This document shows positions 59,823 to 64,000 of a stretch of 64,000 nucleotides of DNA, piece after piece. This DNA is from Henckelia pumila (lineage: Eukaryota; Streptophyta; Magnoliopsida; Lamiales; Gesneriaceae): positions 93,018,151-93,082,150 of the forward strand of contig NC_133120.1 of NCBI RefSeq assembly GCF_033568475.1. Reading direction: 5' to 3'. How positions within the stretch are numbered: the first letter of the stretch is position 1; every line of letters starts with the position of its first letter. Position numbers and translations under genes: made by a program. The notes beneath the pieces were generated by a model. That model did no database searches, was not told the origin of the DNA, and saw only the letters and a list, made by a program, of their open reading frames with translations.

Positions 59823-62800
59823 ATGAACCGGCGGTGGAAGAAACAGAAACTGACACCGGAAGCACAGTTTCGCGCCACCCTCGACCACTGCTCCAGAACC
59901 AAAAACCTCAACGAGGCCATCTCCCTTTATGAATCCTCAGGCGCCCCCACCCTCTCCTTAAACAACCTCAATTCCCTCCTGTACATCTGCTCTAACTCCG
60001 TGTCTGACCCGGAAACTCGGAAACCCGCTGTTGAATTCGGATTCAAGCTATTCCACCAGAATAATGGAAACTTGAAGCCGAATGAGGCCACGATCACGGC
60101 TGTATCAAGGTTGGCGGCAGCTAAAGGCGATGGGGATTACGCGTTTGATTTAGCGAAGAGAGTAAAGGACCATGGAGTTGCGCCTAAGCTCAGGACTTTT
60201 TCGCCGGCGTTGATTTGTTTTTGTGAGGATGGGATGGCGGATAAGGCGTATGAAGTGGAGGAGCACGTGCAAGCTGCGGGGCTTCAATTGGAGGAACCCG
60301 AACTTGTGGCATTGCTAAAGGTGAGAGCTTTTTTCTTCAAGAATGGGATTTTGTTTCCACGGTTGTAACTTTGTAAGGATAAGGTCCAATGATCAATTCT
60401 TGCGCCTGTTTCACCTTAGCGACTGTGAATTGTTATGCTATTAGCATTTGCGAGCTGTGGCAACCTTGCCATGTGGTTAAGAGAAGTCTTGATATATTTT
60501 GGGACTTTGAAAAAGATTCACCCGATATCTTTGAAAAGTTACATGTGAAATTTGATTTTTTTTTTTCAAAGATTTTAGGAAAACACCTTTTAAAATTGAA
60601 CGTGCATAAAACTTTCAATCTGTTCGTTTAATTAATCCCTATTATTTTTTGTCCATTCATTTAACACATTAGTATATGTCATTGCGAAGTCTAATTTTAA
60701 CTATTGGAAAATTATTGGACATAATCTTTGTTGACTGAAGCTTATATTGCTAAGATGATTGTTGAAAGCCCTGGCATTTTCACCCCAAGTTTGGTTGTCT
60801 TAACCTTGAGTTTAGCGATAGCGAGTTCCTCATTATTGGTGGGAATTTGTAGCATTGACGGTCTAATTCATATTTCTGAAGGTTAGCATGGAGGCAAGCA
60901 GGTTGGAAAAGGTTTATGAGTACTTCCATAAGCTGAGAGTGGCACTAAGAGGGATTAACCAGCCGGCCATGGCACTCATAGAGAATTGGTTTCGTGAGAA
61001 TCATGCAACTGAGGTGGGTTCAATTAGTTTGGATCAGAATCAGTTGAAGGAAGCTCTTTTAAAGAATGGAGGTGGGTGGCATGGACTTGGCTGGCTTGGA
61101 AAGGGCGGTTGGATTGTACAAAGATCGAATGTAGCCTCAGATGGGAAGTGTTCTGTCTGTGGTGAGCAGTTGGTCTGTGTTGATATTGATAGAGCAGAGA
61201 CTCTGAAGTTTGAGCAATCAATTGCTTCTTTTGCTATGGAAAGAGAAGTCCAATCAAATTTTAAAGAATTTCAGGTCTTAAAATATTCTTTTAGTAAATG
61301 ATGATTGAATTTTCTCTGTTCTTTTTTCTTGATCACGAATCAATTGTGGAAACTGATAAAAACAAATTTGTTTCAACATTGTAAAGGATTGGCTGGAACA
61401 ACATTCTGACTATGAGACTGTGATAGATGGAGCTAATATTGGATTGTACCAGCAGAACTTTGCAGAGGGAGGCTTTAGCATTGAACAGGTTGTGTATTTT
61501 GGCGTTGTCGTTTGTTGTATGTACTTTTTCCCGATATTAAATTGGTTAAAAATTGATGGCTCATTTTGCTACCTTCCCAAATTTCAATAGAGCAGCTTGA
61601 TGCTGTTGTCAAAGAAGTGCATAACAGCAGCAAGAAGTGGCCCCTGGTTGTGTTGCATAAAAAGCGTGTGAGATCGCTGCTTGAGGATGCTTCTAAAAGA
61701 GAGCTGATTGAGGAGTGGATCGACAAAGGCATTCTCTATGGAACACCATATGGATCTAATGATGATTGGTAAAGATTAATGTACATCTGGAGATTTCCCT
61801 TCTCAAATGAAAAGTAATTTCAAATTTTGTTTTTTATGACTCTAAGCATGTGACCTTTGTTCCCTCCACCCACAGAAAAAGAAAAGGAAACATATTAAAT
61901 TGCCTCCTTCAACAAAATTCCTTTCTTTTCTTGTTGACTGTGAGGACAGTTGGTGCTGGTTTTTCCTTCATCTTGTCCATGCTTGCATTTACTTACTTTT
62001 TTATGGTTCAAGAAGAATTTCCAATACCTAAAGCATATAATTATACTTGCTCATCTTTATTGAAGTATCGACTCTCCTGTGCATCCTGTCGTAAGTTGTG
62101 ACATATGGGTATGTGATTCAGGTATTGGCTTTACGCCACCGTGAAACTTAAGTGCTTGTTAGTGACAAATGATGAAATGAGAGATCACATTTTTGCACTT
62201 CTTGGTAGCAACTTTTTCTTCAGATGGAAAGAAAGACATCAGGTTGGTTTATCTATGTTCCAGTTCCTCAATAAACTTAGTAGTTTATGTTTACATTAGT
62301 TAAAAGTTCCTTTGCATAAAAAAATGTGACTTGGATCCCATTGACAAAAACTGCATGCAATAGGATGCAACACAAAAAATTATGTTAATATGGATGGATA
62401 AATCAAGTGATATCTTGAAGTCAACATGATGGGTTTTTTTATTTCCTTTGATTTGTTTCCTTCCATTGAGGTAAGATAATGATTAGGACCTTGTTGGCCA
62501 CTCGACAGAACATGTGTTTTGTCAGGGTCGGGTGGATAAGACTTAAGAGCCGTAATAAGGTAGTGTGATGATTTCTCGATGATGTTGAACATCCCAAGGC
62601 AGATGAGAGCCATGTTTTCTGTGTTTTTAAACGATGCTTCACATTTGACTGAACTAAACAAGCATGTTGTTTTGTAGGTCAGATATACATTCGTGAAAGG
62701 CAATCTGAAGCTTTTGATGCCACCTTTATATTCTGTTGTTATCCAGGTATTATCTGAACCCTCGTCTTTTCACTGTTTAAAATCTTTACTTTGAACACTA

Positions 62801-63041
62801 TAAACCTATGTCTTGAGCTGAACAATTGTTCTCCATTTCGATTTCATCTTAAAAAAAATTTCATCTATTTCAGGAATCTGACAAGGGATCATGGCATATA
62901 CCCTCGGCAGAAGAAGCCAGTGATGAGCGCTTCAGAACCTGGCTCTGCGTCACACGATCAGGTTCCCATGAAGCTGAAGAAGTTTCCTGCAGCAATCATA
63001 TTTCAAACAACAGTTCCAGAAACGGTGGTGACGTTTTCTAG
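59823..63041 (+). CDS. PRORP: Proteinaceous RNase P (nuclear PRORP2/3 type)
   Basis: Protein-only RNase P removes the 5' leader from precursor tRNAs without an RNA subunit. Seven exons: 59823-60320, 60882-61274, 61387-61488, 61596-61768, 62122-62242, 62678-62746, 62874-63041, all GT-AG and in phase, giving 507 residues. An N-terminal PPR-type helical domain (about 20-190) is followed by a zinc-binding centre (C256, C259, with H460 and C477 from the C-terminus). The NYN metallonuclease domain keeps the four metal-binding acidic residues: D311 in VIDGANIGL, D387 and D388 in GSNDDWYWLYA, and D406 in LVTNDEMRDHIF. The N-terminus is short and basic (MNRRWKKQK) without a transit peptide, which fits the nuclear forms, not the organellar form. 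The ATG has upstream CCGCC context. All key residues are intact, so it is likely functional. Confidence 0.95.
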
Positions 63042-63535
63042 AGTTTTTGAGCGTGAAATTGATTATGCAAACGACAAAGGGATATCGATCAAAGTTTGAA
63101 GTGGTTGGAAAGCTTCAGTTTCTCATGGAAGATGGCTAAGACGCTGACTCCCCACTCAGCAATTCCATTCGAAAATTTAGGCTCTGTGACGCCTAAGATT
63201 TTCAGCTTCATTTCTATCTTCAAATTTTGGCAGTTTTGTTGCTTGGTTAATTTTAAAAAAGGGTCCCCAGATTCGGGCTTCATTTATAATAATATAAATC
63301 GTTTCAAATTTGGTCCCATCCAAAGCCCCACCCAAGAATTTCTCCCCATCAAATGAATACTGCACAAAAACAGTTACGAACTAAAATTCCACAATAAACC
63401 GTTATAAAATCCTAAACACAACTGCATTGAATGGTTCACAAAATTAAAATACAATGATAAGAACATAAAGTAAATTAAACAGCCTTAAGAACATTAAATT
63501 ATTGACCTAGAACGTAGCATTTATCCTTCAAACTT
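63042..63535. other. Spacer between convergent genes
   Basis: Contains the 3' UTRs of the RNase P gene and of the nodulin-like gene. A short out-of-frame ORF at 63096-63356 has no recognisable domain. Nothing else is seen. Confidence 0.6.
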
Positions 63536-63855
63536 TTACATGACAGTAACGGCGACAGAAACAACATAAAAGAGAACGACTTCTGTCACGACAGGGAATG
63601 TTCCTGCGCCGGAATACGGCGAAGGTGCCGGAGAAGCGTCCATGTTTCTCGGGTTCACCGATATCACTTCCACCATCAGTCTTTGCCCGCTTTTGCAGTG
63701 ATCCGGGTCGGCGCTCACAATGTAAAGTGGGCCGGATCGATCCAGATTGATCAAGGTGTGCCCATCATTGAACACCGAAATTGGACGAGTTGAGTTGCAG
63801 TGATAGTATCCCCACTTGTCCACTATCTGGACGGTATCGCTCTTGTACTCAAAAC
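63536..63855 (-). CDS. Early nodulin-like phytocyanin, last exon (partial)
   Basis: A final exon with an AG acceptor at 63856-63857 (minus strand) and stop TAA at 63536-63538. It encodes the C-terminal half of a plastocyanin-like domain: a FEYKSDTVQIVDKWGYYHCN strand, PISVFNDGHT, LDRSGPLYIVS and DHCKSGQRLMVEV. The Cys pair for the disulfide and the HC..GQ end are typical of early nodulin-like proteins, whose copper site is often incomplete. A short Pro/Ala/Ser stretch (SPAPSP, arabinogalactan-type) and a hydrophobic tail suggest a GPI anchor at the plasma membrane. The first exon, with signal peptide, lies beyond the window. Confidence 0.88.
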
Positions 63856-64000
63856 CTGTACATATTATTCAAGAAATGAAACGAGACGAAACATTTTTTT
63901 GTAAATATTATTTAAATGCCAATATATACTAATCTCCTCTCATGCATTCCTGTATTAATTCATCATGTGTCAAATATCATACACAATGGTGGCAGCAGAA
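63856..64000 (-). other. Intron of early nodulin-like gene
   Basis: Follows the acceptor of the last exon. No coding signal reaches the window edge; the upstream exon is outside. Confidence 0.6.

Noticed and set aside
62380-62703. 107-residue minus-strand frame
   Set aside because: It lies antisense in intron 5 of the RNase P gene and overlaps exon 6. No domain is seen.
1-64000. tRNA or rRNA genes
   Set aside because: TGGTATCAGAGC strings are primer-binding sites next to LTRs. No cloverleaf-compatible tRNA gene or rRNA segment was recognised by eye; a tRNAscan-SE run would settle this.

Overview
This is a nuclear window from a flowering plant, probably a eudicot. The genes have many short GT-AG introns, the spacers are very AT-rich, and most of the sequence is nested LTR retrotransposons. 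All calls come from reading the sequence; no database search was run. The species cannot be named from it.

Layout. Positions 1-957 are AT-rich and hold a palindromic MITE. Positions 958-15382 are an old, non-coding, minus-strand LTR element (TSD ATATG, 2.9-kb LTR). An intact plus-strand Tekay-like Ty3/gypsy chromovirus (3591-10884, TSD ATACC, one 1471-aa gag-pol ORF) is inserted inside it. Positions 16520-29917 are a non-autonomous copia-like element whose gag-like frame is split by a second Tekay-like element on the minus strand (18338-27342, TSD GAACC). That second element has four in-frame nonsense codons and no frameshift. A 5'-truncated copia copy (29918 to about 34901) and the 3' end of a Helitron (to 36107) follow.

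From 36 kb the window becomes genic. Two tandem minus-strand paralogues of a nicotinamidase/isochorismatase-like hydrolase (36215-38543 and 41064-45893) share the same five-exon structure. Both have Gly where the family has its catalytic Asp. The first has lost the GT donor of intron 1 (GT to TT), and that 108-bp intron is open in frame. Intron 3 of the second holds a three-LTR TRIM element, itself carrying a hAT-like MITE; the first paralogue preserves the empty site. A degraded minus-strand copia element (46395-52441) and a solo-LTR-like repeat separate this pair from a LETM1-like gene (minus, 53802-58318). That gene lies head-to-head with a proteinaceous RNase P gene (plus, 59823-63041, seven exons, 507 aa). 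The last exon of an early-nodulin-like (phytocyanin) gene reaches the right edge.

How the genes relate. The host genes look like independent housekeeping or family genes, not an operon-like system. The window shows layered transposon insertion, local gene duplication and intron remodelling. I found no convincing new multi-gene system. The most unusual loci are the altered tandem hydrolase pair, the three-LTR TRIM in its intron, and the templated filler in the oldest LTR.
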